Part shown: piece by piece, positions 18,360 through 28,172 of the stretch | Layout: each line of letters starts with the position of its first letter | How positions within the stretch are numbered: the stretch's first letter is position 1 | DNA from: Roseovarius amoyensis | GTDB lineage: Bacteria > Pseudomonadota > Alphaproteobacteria > Rhodobacterales > Rhodobacteraceae | Length of the DNA: 64,000 nt | Reading direction: 5' to 3' | Assembly: GCF_003260265.1 (NCBI RefSeq) | Contig: NZ_QITQ01000013.1 | Coordinates: 29,152 to 93,151, forward strand | Made by a program: the position numbers and the translations under genes | The notes under the pieces: generated by a model | Databases searched by the model: none | The model's input: the letters and a program-made list of their open reading frames with translations, nothing else | Told to the model about the DNA's origin: nothing

Positions 18360-19232
18360 ATGGCGAAACTGGCATTTCTTGGCCTGGGCGTAATGGGCTT
18401 TCCGATGGCCGGGCACCTGCAGGCCGCGGGCCATGACGTCTGTGTCTACAACCGCACCGCGGCCAAGGCCCAAGCCTGGGTCGACCAGCATGGCGGGCGC
18501 AGCGCCCCCACCCCGCGCGAGGCCGCCGAGGGCGCCGATTTCGTGATGACCTGCGTCGGCAATGACGACGACCTGCGGGGTGTCTGCCTTGGCGATGATG
18601 GCGCATTCGCCGGGATGAAACCGGGGGCGATCCTGGTCGATCACACCACCGTTTCGGCCAAGGTCACGCAGGAACTGGCCGCCATCGCGCGCGAGGCGGG
18701 GCTGGGTTTCGTCGACGCCCCCATTTCCGGCGGGCAGGCCGGGGCCGAGAACGGCCAGCTTTCGGTCATGTGTGGTGGCACGCAGGCCGACTATGCCGCC
18801 GCCGAGCCGGTGATGAACACCTATGCCAAGCTCTGCCGCCGCATCGGCGACAGCGGCGCGGGCCAGATGACCAAGATGTGCAACCAGATCGCCATCGCCG
18901 GACTGGTGCAGGCCCTGTCCGAAGCGCTGCATTTCGCCGAAAAAGCAGGGCTAGACGGGCGCGCGGTGGTCGAAGTGATCAGCCAGGGTGCCGCCGGGTC
19001 GTGGCAGATGGCCAACCGGTACGAGACCATGCTCGACGATCATTTCGAGCACGGCTTTGCAGTCGACTGGATGCGCAAGGATCTGGGTATCTGCCTGGAC
19101 ACCGCCAATGAGAACGGCGCCTCGCTGCCGGTGACCGCGCTGGTGGACCAGTATTACAAGGACGTCCAAAAGATGGGCGGCGGGCGCTGGGACACGTCAA
19201 GCCTGTTCAAGCGGCTCAGAAAGCTGGGCTGA
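18360..19232 (+). CDS. NAD-dependent beta-hydroxyacid dehydrogenase (3-hydroxyisobutyrate type)
   Basis: A 290-residue member of the HIBADH/tartronate-semialdehyde reductase family, which oxidises short beta-hydroxy acids with NAD(P). It has the Rossmann loop FLGLGVMGFPMAGHL (6-20), the substrate-binding DAPISGGQAGA (119-129) and the catalytic lysine K172 in TKMCNQIAIAG. NR at 31-32, after the second strand, suggests a possible NADP preference, which is inference. The ATG at 18360 has GGAGGG upstream. It is transcribed away from the acylase gene; about 95 bases separate the two starts and should hold both promoters. Confidence 0.85.
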   Translation: MAKLAFLGLGVMGFPMAGHLQAAGHDVCVYNRTAAKAQAWVDQHGGRSAPTPREAAEGADFVMTCVGNDDDLRGVCLGDDGAFAGMKPGAILVDHTTVSAKVTQELAAIAREAGLGFVDAPISGGQAGAENGQLSVMCGGTQADYAAAEPVMNTYAKLCRRIGDSGAGQMTKMCNQIAIAGLVQALSEALHFAEKAGLDGRAVVEVISQGAAGSWQMANRYETMLDDHFEHGFAVDWMRKDLGICLDTANENGASLPVTALVDQYYKDVQKMGGGRWDTSSLFKRLRKLG

Positions 19233-19359
19233 AGGCGACGCCGGGCGGGCGCGCCCAACCCGGGCAACACCAGACAGCGCGCCGCCGCCCCCAAGCCGGG
19301 GCATTTGCTCGGTGCCGGCTGAACGAGGCCCCGGACCAGGTTCGGGGCGCGGCGGGTGG

Positions 19360-20025
19360 TCAGAACCCCATCTTGTCACGCATGAAGGCCAGCGCCACCG
19401 ACAGCCCATCAGGGTCAATGCCGTGGCCGGTGCCCTGCATCACATGGGCATAGACATCCGTCCACCCGGCCGCCTGCAGCGCCTCGGCGGCCTCGGGCAT
19501 CGACGAGGGCGGCACCAGGTCGTCGGCGTCGCCATGTACCAACAGCACCGGCGGGCGGCTGACCACCTCGTCGCGCAACAACTCTGGCGACAGAAGGCGC
19601 CCGGAAAACGCCACCACGCCCGCAACCGCATCCTCGCGCCGGGGCGCGACGTGCAGGGCCAGCATGGTGCCCTGGCTGAATCCGAACAGAACCACCTGTT
19701 CGGGCAGCAGATCCTCGTCCACCATCAGCGCGTCGAGAAAGGCGTTGATGTCGTCCACCGCCGCCATCATCCCGCGCTCGGCCTCTTCCTGCGACGAGCC
19801 GTCGATCCAGGGGATCGGAAACCACTGCAGCCCGCCGGGCATCATCGGGATCGATTCGGGCGCATCAGGTGCGACGAACAGCGTATCGGGCAGATGGTCG
19901 GCCAGCACGTCCGCCAGCCCCAGCAGGTCGGCGCCATTCGCCCCGTAACCGTGCAAAAACACCACTGCCGACCTTGTCGTGCCCGATTTCGGCCCCTTGC
20001 GGCCGGCATTCAGAACCCGCGTCAT
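19360..20025 (-). CDS. Alpha/beta hydrolase, phospholipase/carboxylesterase (YpfH) type
   Basis: A 221-residue esterase of the carboxylesterase 2 family. The oxyanion-hole region VVFLHGYGANGADL is near residues 21-34 and the nucleophile elbow is LFGFSQGTML (G-F-S-Q-G). The catalytic Asp is probably in VHGDADDLVP and the His in GTGHGIDPDG. No signal peptide, so cytoplasmic. Natural substrates are not predictable beyond short acyl esters. The start ATG overlaps the stop of the upstream glycosylase gene by 4 bases, so the two are translated together. Confidence 0.88.
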   Translation of the reverse strand: MTRVLNAGRKGPKSGTTRSAVVFLHGYGANGADLLGLADVLADHLPDTLFVAPDAPESIPMMPGGLQWFPIPWIDGSSQEEAERGMMAAVDDINAFLDALMVDEDLLPEQVVLFGFSQGTMLALHVAPRREDAVAGVVAFSGRLLSPELLRDEVVSRPPVLLVHGDADDLVPPSSMPEAAEALQAAGWTDVYAHVMQGTGHGIDPDGLSVALAFMRDKMGF

Positions 20026-20651
20026 CTGATCCCTTCCCTTTGTTTGGCGACCCGGTAGTAGGCCCACAGCAGCCGCGCCGCAACCGATCTCCACGGCGCC
20101 CAGGGCTCTGCCATCTGGCGCAGATCGCGTGGGCGCGGCCGCTCGGACAGATCGTAGAGCAGGCGCGCGGCCTCCTGCAACGCCAGGTCGCCGGGGGCAA
20201 AGACATCCGCCCGCCCGAGGCTGAACATCGCATAGATTTCCGCCGTCCACACGCCGATGCCCGGCAACTCGGTCAGCCGGGCCACGACATCCGCATCAGG
20301 AAGGGCGCGCAACACATTGAAATCCAGATCGCTTTCCGCAAGAGCGCGGATATAGCGGATCTTCTGCCGGCTCAGTCCCGCGGCGCGCAGATCGGCCTCG
20401 TCCGCGCGGCGGATCGGGTCCGGCGCATCCAGTCCCGCCGCCTGCATCCGGTTCCAGATCGCATCTGCCGCGCTGGTGCTGAGCTGCTGGCTGACGATGG
20501 CGCTGAGCAGTGCCGCAAACCCATCAGCGCGCCGGCGCAGCGGCACCGGGCCGCAAAGGTCGCGGGCATGGGCCATGCGCGGGCAGATCGCCGCCAGGTG
20601 CGCCATGCCTTCCTCGATATCCGCCTCGGTTTCGATGATGCGCCCGGTCAC
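20022..20651 (-). CDS. DNA-3-methyladenine glycosylase II (AlkA-like)
   Basis: Base-excision repair glycosylase of the helix-hairpin-helix superfamily, removing alkylated purines. The 209-residue product has LLSAIVSQQLSTSAADAIW, the hairpin LTELPGIGVWTAEIY and a downstream catalytic Asp in VFAPGDLALQ. It is the short alphaproteobacterial form without the N-terminal AlkA extension. I chose the GTG at 20651 (product VTGRIIETEAD) because it gives the family length; the open frame extends to an ATG at 20765. Its stop overlaps the esterase start. Confidence 0.82.
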   Translation of the reverse strand: MTGRIIETEADIEEGMAHLAAICPRMAHARDLCGPVPLRRRADGFAALLSAIVSQQLSTSAADAIWNRMQAAGLDAPDPIRRADEADLRAAGLSRQKIRYIRALAESDLDFNVLRALPDADVVARLTELPGIGVWTAEIYAMFSLGRADVFAPGDLALQEAARLLYDLSERPRPRDLRQMAEPWAPWRSVAARLLWAYYRVAKQREGIR

Positions 20652-20825
20652 GGCGATGCCCCCGGTCCGGGCGTAGGCATCGGTCGCTGGAAAGAAAGAT
20701 CGGTTTGGCGGGTCATCAGGGCGACTATAGGCAACCCGTCGGCGCGGGCCAATCGGCGATTTCATACGCCTGCGCCGGGCAGTACCGCCCTTTCCCGGCG
20801 GGCCGGATCAGGGCATACATAGGGC

Positions 20826-21677
20826 ATGGGTGACTCGATCTCTCTTCCCGGTGGTGACTGGCCGGTGCTGGAACCCGGATGGGTGTGGCTTTGCGGCGCC
20901 GGGCCGGGCGATCCGGGACTGTTGACGCTGCACGCGCTCAACGCGCTCGGTCAGGCCGACAAGGTGATCTATGATGCGCTGGTGGACGAGGCGATCCTTG
21001 GCTGGGCGCCGCAGGCAGAGCTGATCTATGCCGGCAAGCGCGGCGGCAAGGCCTCGGCCAGCCAGCGCGACATATCGCTGAAACTGGTCGAACTGGCGCA
21101 GGCCGGACACAAGGTGCTGCGTCTCAAGGGCGGCGATCCCTTTGTATTTGGCCGTGGCGGTGAAGAGGCGCAGACGCTGGTGCAGCATGGCGTGCCGATC
21201 CGCGTCGTGCCCGGCATCACCGCCGGCATCGGCGGGCTGGCCTATGCCGGCATTCCCGCCACCCATCGCGACGTCAACCAGGCGATCACCTTTGTCACCG
21301 GGCATGACCAGTCGGGCAGGACACCGGCGACGCTGGACTGGCAGGCCATCGCGCGGGGCAGCCAGGTAATCGTGATCTACATGGGTATGCGACACGCCGC
21401 CGGCATCGCCGAGGCGCTGATGAATGCGGGCCGGGCGGCGGATGAACCCTGCGCAGTGATCACCTCCGCCACCACGCCCCGCCAGCAGGTGCTGGAAACC
21501 ACGCTGGCCGCAATGGCCGCCGACATCGCCGCGGCAGGGCTGGAGCCGCCAGCGATCCTGTGCGTCGGGCGGGCGGTGCTGATGCGCCAGGCGCTCGACT
21601 GGCTGGGGATGGTCGCGGGCGTGGCCCCGCGCAACCCCGACCCGCTGGGCCGGGGCCGCCCCGCCGAGGCATCATGA
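20826..21677 (+). CDS. cobA: Uroporphyrinogen-III C-methyltransferase
   Basis: SAM-dependent enzyme that methylates uroporphyrinogen III twice to precorrin-2, the branch point to cobalamin and siroheme. The 283-residue product has the SUMT signatures VWLCGAGPGDPGLLTLHAL (20-38), VLRLKGGDPFVFGRGGEE (about 99-116) and VVPGITAGIGGLAYAGIP. There is no fused CysG oxidase/chelatase domain. The ATG at 20826 is used; the sequence before it is shared with the glycosylase promoter region. About 80 bases separate it from pgi downstream. Confidence 0.94.
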   Translation: MGDSISLPGGDWPVLEPGWVWLCGAGPGDPGLLTLHALNALGQADKVIYDALVDEAILGWAPQAELIYAGKRGGKASASQRDISLKLVELAQAGHKVLRLKGGDPFVFGRGGEEAQTLVQHGVPIRVVPGITAGIGGLAYAGIPATHRDVNQAITFVTGHDQSGRTPATLDWQAIARGSQVIVIYMGMRHAAGIAEALMNAGRAADEPCAVITSATTPRQQVLETTLAAMAADIAAAGLEPPAILCVGRAVLMRQALDWLGMVAGVAPRNPDPLGRGRPAEAS

Positions 21678-21759
21678 CCAGCGCTGCACACGCTTTTGTT
21701 CATGCGAAACATGTAGTTACACCGAATGATTTGAGTATGATTCAGACGAGGCACAGATC

Positions 21760-23358
21760 ATGTGGGAGGCACTGAAAGCCGAGCGCGGCGCGCACATCGC
21801 CGATCTGCTGCGGGACGCAGGCCGCGCCGCCGATTTCTCGGTGCGCATGGACGGGATACTGTTCGACTATTCCAAGACCTCCATGACGGCGCAGGCACGC
21901 GCGGGCCTGCTGGCGCTTTTCGAGACGCGCGGCGTGGCCGAGCGGCGCGAGGCCATGTTCACCGGCGAGCCGATCAACGAAACCGAGGGCCGCGCGGTGC
22001 TGCATGTTGCGCTGCGCAACCTGTCGGGCGGGCCGATCGTGTCGGGCGGGCGCGACGTGATGCCCAAGGTTCGCCAGACGCTGGAACGGATGGAACAATT
22101 CGCCGACAAGGTGCGCTCGGGTGATTTCCGCTGCGCCGGGGGCGCGGTGCGCGACGTGGTGAATATCGGCATCGGCGGATCGCACCTGGGCCCGGAAATG
22201 GCGGTGCGCGCGCTGGCGCCCTGGCATGACGGGCCGCGTTGTCATTTCGTCTCGAACATCGACGGGGCGGATATTTCCGACACGCTCAAGGGGCTCGACC
22301 CGGCCACCACGCTGGTGATCGTCGCCTCGAAATCCTTTACCACGCAGGAAACCATGACCAACGCGCAGACGGCGCGCGACTGGATGGCGGCAGTGGTCGA
22401 CGATCCGGCGGCGCAGTTCGTGGCGCTGTCCAGCGCCGTGGACAGGACGGCCGAATTCGGCATCGCCCCCTCGCGCGTCTTCGGGTTCGAGGATTGGGTC
22501 GGCGGGCGCTATTCGATCTGGGGGCCGATCGGGCTGTCGCTGATGATCGCCGTGGGGCCCGGGGCATTCCGCGACTTCCTGGCGGGGGGCGAGGCGATGG
22601 ATACCCATTTCCGCACCGCGCCGGCGCAGCAGAACATGCCGGTGATGCTGGCGCTGACGGGACTGTGGCACAGCCATGTGTGCGGCTATCCCACCCGCGC
22701 GGTACTGCCCTACGACCAGCGGCTGGCGCGGCTGCCGGCCTATCTGCAGCAGCTGGAAATGGAATCGAACGGCAAGGGCGTCAGCATGGGCGGGCAGCCG
22801 CTTGACGGGCCGTCGGGGCCGGTGGTCTGGGGCGAACCCGGCACCAACGGCCAGCACGCGTTTTACCAGCTTCTGCACCAGGGCACGCAGGTGGTGCCGT
22901 GCGAATTCATGGTCGCCGCGCGGGGCAATGATCCGCATCTGGATCATCACCACCGGCTGCTGGTGGCCAACTGCCTGGCCCAGTCCAAGGCGCTGATGCG
23001 CGGGCGCAGCCGCGACGAGGCACGCGCGCTGGCCGAGGCGCAGGGTTTTTCCGCCGCGGAATTGGACCGACAGGCGGCGCACCGGACATTTCCGGGCAAC
23101 CGCCCCTCGACCACGCTGATCCATGACCGGCTGACGCCGGGGCGGCTGGGCCAGATCATCGCGCTTTACGAACACCGCGTATTCGTCGAGGGGGTGATGC
23201 TGGGCATCAACTCGTTCGACCAATGGGGGGTGGAGCTGGGCAAGGAACTGGCGGGCGAGATCGCGCCGGTTCTGGATGGCAAGGCCGGCACCGAGGACAT
23301 CCGCGACAGCTCGACCCGGCAGCTCATCGACTTTGTCAAAGGCGCAGACGGGGGCTGA
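21760..23358 (+). CDS. pgi: Glucose-6-phosphate isomerase
   Basis: Interconverts glucose 6-phosphate and fructose 6-phosphate. The 532-residue product has the family signatures [32 protein letters not shown] and [15 protein letters not shown], with [16 protein letters not shown] near residue 365 and the C-terminal [16 protein letters not shown]. Length is slightly below the E. coli enzyme. It faces zwf-pgl across the MFS gene; together these enzymes route glucose into the Entner-Doudoroff and pentose phosphate pathways, the usual glycolytic routes in this group. Confidence 0.96.
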   Translation: MWEALKAERGAHIADLLRDAGRAADFSVRMDGILFDYSKTSMTAQARAGLLALFETRGVAERREAMFTGEPINETEGRAVLHVALRNLSGGPIVSGGRDVMPKVRQTLERMEQFADKVRSGDFRCAGGAVRDVVNIGIGGSHLGPEMAVRALAPWHDGPRCHFVSNIDGADISDTLKGLDPATTLVIVASKSFTTQETMTNAQTARDWMAAVVDDPAAQFVALSSAVDRTAEFGIAPSRVFGFEDWVGGRYSIWGPIGLSLMIAVGPGAFRDFLAGGEAMDTHFRTAPAQQNMPVMLALTGLWHSHVCGYPTRAVLPYDQRLARLPAYLQQLEMESNGKGVSMGGQPLDGPSGPVVWGEPGTNGQHAFYQLLHQGTQVVPCEFMVAARGNDPHLDHHHRLLVANCLAQSKALMRGRSRDEARALAEAQGFSAAELDRQAAHRTFPGNRPSTTLIHDRLTPGRLGQIIALYEHRVFVEGVMLGINSFDQWGVELGKELAGEIAPVLDGKAGTEDIRDSSTRQLIDFVKGADGG

Positions 23359-23364
23359 GGCGGA

Positions 23365-24585
23365 TCAGTTCTCTCGCGGGCGCAGTACCAGCCAGATCAG
23401 CGAGCCGCCCGCCAGCGTCAGGAACGGGATCATCGCCAGGTTGACCGCCGCCCAGCCCGCCTGCGGTGTCCCGCCCGAGCAGTTCATCAGCCCGCCCGAG
23501 GCGAGCGAGGCCATCGTCACCCCGCCAAAGACGATCAGGTCGTTGAGGCCCTGCATACGCCCGCGCTCATGCGGCTCATGCGCGCCGGCCAGCATCGTCG
23601 TCGCGCCGATAAAGCCGAAGTTCCACCCAAGCCCCAGTAGAATGAGGGCGATAAAGAAGTTCTCCAGTTCGACCCCCTGCAGGGCCACCACCCCGGCCCC
23701 GGCAAGGATAACCAGCCCGGTGCCGACGATCTTTTCGACCCCGAACCGCACGATCAGGTGGCCGGTAAAGAAGGATGGCACGTACATCGCCAGCACGTGA
23801 CCGGTGACGATATCGGCGGCATTGCCGGCCTCGAACCCGCAGCCGACCACGGCCAGCGGGGTCGAGGTCATCACCAGGTTCATCAGCGCATAGGAAACGG
23901 TGGCGCAGATCACCGCCACGGCGATGCGCGGGGTGGTCAGCAACTGCCAGCGGCTGCGCCCCACCGGGGCGTCTTCGGCCGGGATCGGGGGTTTGGGGAT
24001 GTCGAGAAAGAAAAACAGCAGCGCACCACCGGCGTTCAGCACGATCACCGCCAGATAGGTGCCCAGGAACGGCACCACCATGGATTCGGCCGTCACCTTG
24101 ACCAGCTGCGGCCCGATCACGGCGCTGGCCAACCCCCCCGCCATGACATAGGAAATCGCCTTGGCGCAGAATTCATCGCTGGCGGTATCGGCGCCGGCAA
24201 AGCGGTAAAATCCCTGCGCCGACATGTAGGTGCCGGTAAACAGGCTGCCCAGCAGGTAGACCGGAAAGGACGCCGTCCACAGACCATAGGCGCAGATGGC
24301 CGCCCCCATCGCCCCGGCCCCCGCACCGATCAGAAAGCCCGCGCGCCGGCCCCACTGCTGCATCGTCCAGCTGAGCGGCGTCGCCGACAGCATCGAACCC
24401 AGAACGATCAGCGAGATCGGCAGCGTGGCAAAACAGATATTGGACGCCAGCGATTGCCCCGCCAGCCCCCCGACGACAAAGATCATCGGCATCTGCGATC
24501 CCAGGATCGCCTGAGCCAGCACCAGCACAGCAACATTGCGCCGGGCGCGGCGGTCGTCCTCAGGGGGAATAATTGTTTCAGTCAT
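23365..24585 (-). CDS. Major facilitator superfamily transporter
   Basis: A 406-residue polytopic protein with about twelve hydrophobic helices and MFS features such as the loop QQWGRRAGFLIGAGAGAMG after the second helix and LTLAGGSLIWLVLRP near the end. A cytoplasmic loop with charged residues (PKPPIPAEDAPVGRSRW) divides the two halves. Substrate is unknown; the neighbourhood of pgi, pgl and zwf suggests a sugar or organic acid but does not show it. Its stop is 6 bases from the pgi stop (convergent). It lies 51 bases after pgl on the same strand. Confidence 0.85.
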   Translation of the reverse strand: MTETIIPPEDDRRARRNVAVLVLAQAILGSQMPMIFVVGGLAGQSLASNICFATLPISLIVLGSMLSATPLSWTMQQWGRRAGFLIGAGAGAMGAAICAYGLWTASFPVYLLGSLFTGTYMSAQGFYRFAGADTASDEFCAKAISYVMAGGLASAVIGPQLVKVTAESMVVPFLGTYLAVIVLNAGGALLFFFLDIPKPPIPAEDAPVGRSRWQLLTTPRIAVAVICATVSYALMNLVMTSTPLAVVGCGFEAGNAADIVTGHVLAMYVPSFFTGHLIVRFGVEKIVGTGLVILAGAGVVALQGVELENFFIALILLGLGWNFGFIGATTMLAGAHEPHERGRMQGLNDLIVFGGVTMASLASGGLMNCSGGTPQAGWAAVNLAMIPFLTLAGGSLIWLVLRPREN

Positions 24586-24636
24586 CCCGCCCTGCTAGCC
24601 CCGTTGCCCGGGGGGTGCAAGAGTGTCGCAGCATGC

Positions 24637-25314
24637 TCAGGGTGCCCAGTGCATGACGGCCTCATCCAGCACCGCCGCCACGGGCGCCTGGATCGGCTGC
24701 GACGCGCGGGCACGATCGAGCGCGGCCTTCTTGGCCGCGCCGGTGATGACGATATGCAAGGCCAGCGAGGCGCGCAGAACCCGGGCAGAAAGGCTGACCC
24801 GCGGCTCAGGCACATCCTTGGCGCGTATCGCCACCAATACCGGCGCATGCGGGTCGAGCGCGGCCTCTAGCGCGTCCGCCCCGGGAAAGAGCGAGGCGGT
24901 ATGCATGTCCTCGCCCATGCCCAGCAGGCACACGTCGATGGGCAACAGCGGCACGATGCCGGCCTCGAGATCGGCCAGCACCTCTTCGGGTTCATGGCCC
25001 GGCGCGTAAAGCGGCAGCAGCCGCGCCCGCGCCGCGCGCCCCGTCAGCAGGCGCTTGCGCACCAGCCGGGCGTTCGAGCGCACATGCACCTCGGGCAGCC
25101 AGCGTTCGTCGCTCAGGCAGACATCCACCCTGCCCCAGTCGAGATCGGCATCGCAAAGGCAGTCGAAAACCGGCCCCGGCGTGCTGCCCCCGGGGACCAC
25201 GAACAGCACCCGTTCCTTGTGTTCCAGCGCCGCGTTCAACTCGCCCGCCAGACGGTTGGCCAGATGCACCGCCATCAAATCGGCATCGGGATAGTCGATC
25301 CATTCCATGCTCAT
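24637..25314 (-). CDS. pgl: 6-phosphogluconolactonase
   Basis: Hydrolyses 6-phosphogluconolactone, the product of Zwf, to 6-phosphogluconate. The 225-residue product is of the NagB-like DevB/SOL type: LFVVPGGSTPGPVFDCL (about 39-55), VDVCLSDERWLPEVHVRSN (about 65-83) and PIDVCLLGMGEDMHTASLFP (about 126-145). The ATG overlaps the zwf stop by 4 bases, so pgl follows zwf in a translationally coupled pair. Downstream is the MFS gene. Confidence 0.92.
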   Translation of the reverse strand: MSMEWIDYPDADLMAVHLANRLAGELNAALEHKERVLFVVPGGSTPGPVFDCLCDADLDWGRVDVCLSDERWLPEVHVRSNARLVRKRLLTGRAARARLLPLYAPGHEPEEVLADLEAGIVPLLPIDVCLLGMGEDMHTASLFPGADALEAALDPHAPVLVAIRAKDVPEPRVSLSARVLRASLALHIVITGAAKKAALDRARASQPIQAPVAAVLDEAVMHWAP

Positions 25315-26771
25315 GCCTTTATCTCGCGCCAGCGCCGACCATCGCGCAGCATCAGCGTCAGCGCCTCCTGCGGGCCGGAACTGCCCGTTTCATAGGTCAG
25401 CGGCGGCTCGCCGCGCTCTTCCCATCCGCGAATCGCGGCGTCGGTCCAGGCCCAGGCCGCCTCGACCTCGTCGCCGCGCATGAAGAGCGTCTGGTTGCCG
25501 CGGATCACGTCCATGATCAGTCGCTCGTAGGCGTCGGGGAAATCGGCATCTTGGGGGCCCAGGGCCTCGGCAAAGGTCATGTCGAGCGGCACATCGATCA
25601 GCCGCATGCCGCCGGGGCCCGGCTCCTTGATGGTCACGCCCAGCTCTATCCCCTCGTTGGGCTGCAACTTGATGGTCAGGATATTGCGGTGCCGCCCGGC
25701 ATCGTCGCCAAAGATCGAATGCGGCGCATCCTTGAACACCACCGCGATTTCGCTGGCGCGTTCGCGCAGCCGCTTGCCGGTGCGCAGGTAGAACGGCGTG
25801 CCGGCCCAGCGCCAGTTGCTGATCCGCGCCTTGAGCGCGACAAAGCTTTCGGTGGTGCTGTCGGGGTTTTCCACCTCTTCGTGATAACCGGGCCGTCCCT
25901 CGGCGGCGCGGTACTGGCCGCGCACCACGTCGCCAGCGCCCAGCGGGTCGAGCGCGCGGATCACCTTGAGCTTTTCGTCGCGCACCGCGTCGGGGTCGAA
26001 TTTCGCCGGCGGTTCCATCGCGATCAGGCACAGAAGCTGCATCAGGTGGTTCTGCATCATGTCGCGCATCGCCCCGGCGCGGTCGTAGTAATCGCCGCGC
26101 CCGCCCACGCCGTGCTCTTCGGCTACGGTAATCTGGATGTGGTCGACATACTGGCTGTTCCAAAGCGGTTCGAACAGCATGTTGCCGAACCGGATCGCCA
26201 TCAGGTTCTGAACCGTTTCCTTGCCCAGGTAATGGTCGATGCGATATATCTGGCACTCATTGAAATAGCCCGCCAGCACGCGGTTGAGATCTCGCGCGCT
26301 GGCCAGGTCACGGCCAAAGGGTTTTTCCACCACGATCCGCGCCGACGCATCGGCCAGCCCGTAAAGGTGCAGCCGCTCGGCCAGCGGCCCGAAGAACCGC
26401 GGCGCCACCGAAAAATAATAGGCTCGGATGCGTTCATTTCTTGTGCCGGCGCTCAGGCGGTCCCATCCGGCCTCTCCCAGCGCGTCGATGGTGACGTAGT
26501 CGAGCATTTTCAGAAATTCCGCCTGGCTGGCGGTGTCGGGGCGGCGCCCCTCGGCCATCTCGGCGCTGGCGATTGCCTCGGCCACGAAGGCGCGGTACCC
26601 GTCCGCGTCCATCTCGCGGCGTGCAGCGCCGGTGATCTGCACATCCGCCTCGATCTGGCCGGCACAGAAACGGCGATAGAGCGCCGGCAAGATCTTTCGC
26701 CGCGCCAGATCGCCAGTACCGCCAAAGATCACCAGGTCGAAAGGGTCGACCGGTATGACACGCGAAACCAT
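25311..26771 (-). CDS. zwf: Glucose-6-phosphate 1-dehydrogenase
   Basis: Oxidises glucose 6-phosphate with NADP to 6-phosphogluconolactone, the entry to the Entner-Doudoroff and oxidative pentose phosphate routes. The 486-residue product has the N-terminal nucleotide-binding segment VIFGGTGDLARRKILPALY (14-32) and the active-site signature RIDHYLGKETVQN near residue 180. EKPFGRDL is also present. Length is normal. The divergent gap to the radical SAM gene (26772-26917) should hold its promoter. No sugar-regulator operator was identified with certainty. Confidence 0.95.
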   Translation of the reverse strand: MVSRVIPVDPFDLVIFGGTGDLARRKILPALYRRFCAGQIEADVQITGAARREMDADGYRAFVAEAIASAEMAEGRRPDTASQAEFLKMLDYVTIDALGEAGWDRLSAGTRNERIRAYYFSVAPRFFGPLAERLHLYGLADASARIVVEKPFGRDLASARDLNRVLAGYFNECQIYRIDHYLGKETVQNLMAIRFGNMLFEPLWNSQYVDHIQITVAEEHGVGGRGDYYDRAGAMRDMMQNHLMQLLCLIAMEPPAKFDPDAVRDEKLKVIRALDPLGAGDVVRGQYRAAEGRPGYHEEVENPDSTTESFVALKARISNWRWAGTPFYLRTGKRLRERASEIAVVFKDAPHSIFGDDAGRHRNILTIKLQPNEGIELGVTIKEPGPGGMRLIDVPLDMTFAEALGPQDADFPDAYERLIMDVIRGNQTLFMRGDEVEAAWAWTDAAIRGWEERGEPPLTYETGSSGPQEALTLMLRDGRRWREIKA

Positions 26772-26917
26772 CGCTTTCCTCCCGCCCGCTCCTATACCAC
26801 GGCAACCTCACGCCAGACCATGCCCGGATCACAACCCTGTCATGCGGCCAGCGAATGGATTTTCCCGAGCATTGCGACAGGTTAGACCTGAAACGCGAAC
26901 TAAATTGATATGGTGCC

Positions 26918-27871
26918 ATGAAAGACGTATTGCAGCCCCCTGCCCCCGAGCCCAGGTTCCGCGATCCGCTGGTCACCGCCGACGGGCAGGCGCGTGCGCG
27001 CGTGGCGCTGACCCGGCCCGAAACCCTGTGGTTCAACACCGGGACGCTGTGCAACATCACCTGCGCCAACTGCTATATCGAAAGCTCGCCCGAAAATGAC
27101 CGGCTGGTCTATATCACCGAGGCCGAGATGAACGATTACCTCGACCAGGCGCAAACGCGCGGCTGGCCGCTGCGCGAGGTGGGCTTTACCGGCGGCGAGC
27201 CGTTCATGAACCCCCAGATGCCGGCGATGGCACGCAGCGCGCTGGAACGCGGCCTTGAGGCGCTGATTCTCACCAACGCCATGCGCCCGATGATGCGCCC
27301 CAGGGTCAGAGACGCGCTGGCACAGCTCGGGGCCGAGTTCGGCGACCGAATGGTGCTGCGGGTGTCTCTCGATCACTGGTCGGAGGCGCACCACGACAGC
27401 GAACGCGGCAAGGGCAGCTTTGCCATCACGCTGGAGGGGATGCGCTGGCTGCGCGATGCGGGCATCCGCACCACCGTCGCCGGCCGCACCCTGTGGGGCG
27501 AGAGCGAGGCAGAGGCGCGCGCGGGCTATGCGAAGCTGTATGCCGAGCACGGCTTTGCCATCGACGCGAACGACCCCTCGCAAACGGTGCTCTTTCCCGA
27601 GATGGACGAGGCCGCCGACGTGCCGGAGATCACCAGCAGTTGCTGGGGCATCCTGGGCAAGTCGCCCGATGACGTGATGTGCGCCTCGTCGCGGATGGTG
27701 GTCAAGCGGCGCGGGGCAGACCGGCCAGCAGTGGTGGCCTGCACGCTGCTGCCTTATGAGCCCGAATTCGAGCTCGGGACCACCCTGGCCGAGGCCGAGG
27801 GTGAGGTGGCGCTCAACCATCCCCATTGCGCGCGGTTCTGCGTGCTGGGCGGGGCCAGCTGCGGGGGTTGA
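26918..27871 (+). CDS. Radical SAM protein, substrate unknown
   Basis: A 317-residue radical SAM enzyme. The [4Fe-4S] cluster motif is CNITCANC (C45, C49, C52) preceded by LWFNTGTL, and the SAM-binding GGEP motif is GFTGGEPF near residue 90. The C-terminal part has extra cysteines (CTLLPYEP and CARFCVLGGASC) that could bind a second cluster, as in SPASM/twitch proteins, but the spacing is not canonical. No peptide, maturase or biosynthetic partner is adjacent, so no reaction can be named. It ends 50 bases from yidD, convergent. Confidence 0.85.
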   Translation: MKDVLQPPAPEPRFRDPLVTADGQARARVALTRPETLWFNTGTLCNITCANCYIESSPENDRLVYITEAEMNDYLDQAQTRGWPLREVGFTGGEPFMNPQMPAMARSALERGLEALILTNAMRPMMRPRVRDALAQLGAEFGDRMVLRVSLDHWSEAHHDSERGKGSFAITLEGMRWLRDAGIRTTVAGRTLWGESEAEARAGYAKLYAEHGFAIDANDPSQTVLFPEMDEAADVPEITSSCWGILGKSPDDVMCASSRMVVKRRGADRPAVVACTLLPYEPEFELGTTLAEAEGEVALNHPHCARFCVLGGASCGG

Positions 27872-27920
27872 GCGAATCCCACCTCCGCTTCACGACCTGT
27901 TCGGCAACAAACCAGAAATA

Positions 27921-28172
27921 TCAGGTCTTGTTACCTGTCTCCTCGTCGTCATTCCCAGGCACCGGGTCATAGCCGCACCCGCCCCAGGGGTTGCAGCGGG
28001 CAATGCGGCACAGCGCCATCCAGCCGCCGCGCAGCGCGCCGTGGCGTTCCAACGCGTCCAACGCATATTGGCTGCAGGTGGGCTGATACCGGCAGTTCCA
28101 CCCCACCCAGGGTGAAAAGATCAGCCGATAGGCCCGCACCGGCAGGGCGACGATATGGGCAAGCGGGCTCAT
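27921..28172 (-). CDS. yidD: YidD membrane protein insertion efficiency factor
   Basis: An 83-residue protein that assists YidC-dependent membrane insertion. It has the family core [20 protein letters not shown], with the cysteines of [15 protein letters not shown] and the segment [16 protein letters not shown]. An amphipathic N-terminus anchors it to the inner face of the membrane. Its ATG overlaps the rnpA stop by 4 bases, the conserved rpmH-rnpA-yidD order. The usual next gene, yidC, does not follow; a convergent radical SAM gene lies there instead. Confidence 0.92.
   Translation of the reverse strand: MSPLAHIVALPVRAYRLIFSPWVGWNCRYQPTCSQYALDALERHGALRGGWMALCRIARCNPWGGCGYDPVPGNDDEETGNKT

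Noticed and set aside
21702..21750. TGTAGTTACA inverted repeat before pgi as a sugar-regulator operator
   Set aside because: A ten-base palindrome is too short to support, and it is not repeated upstream of zwf.
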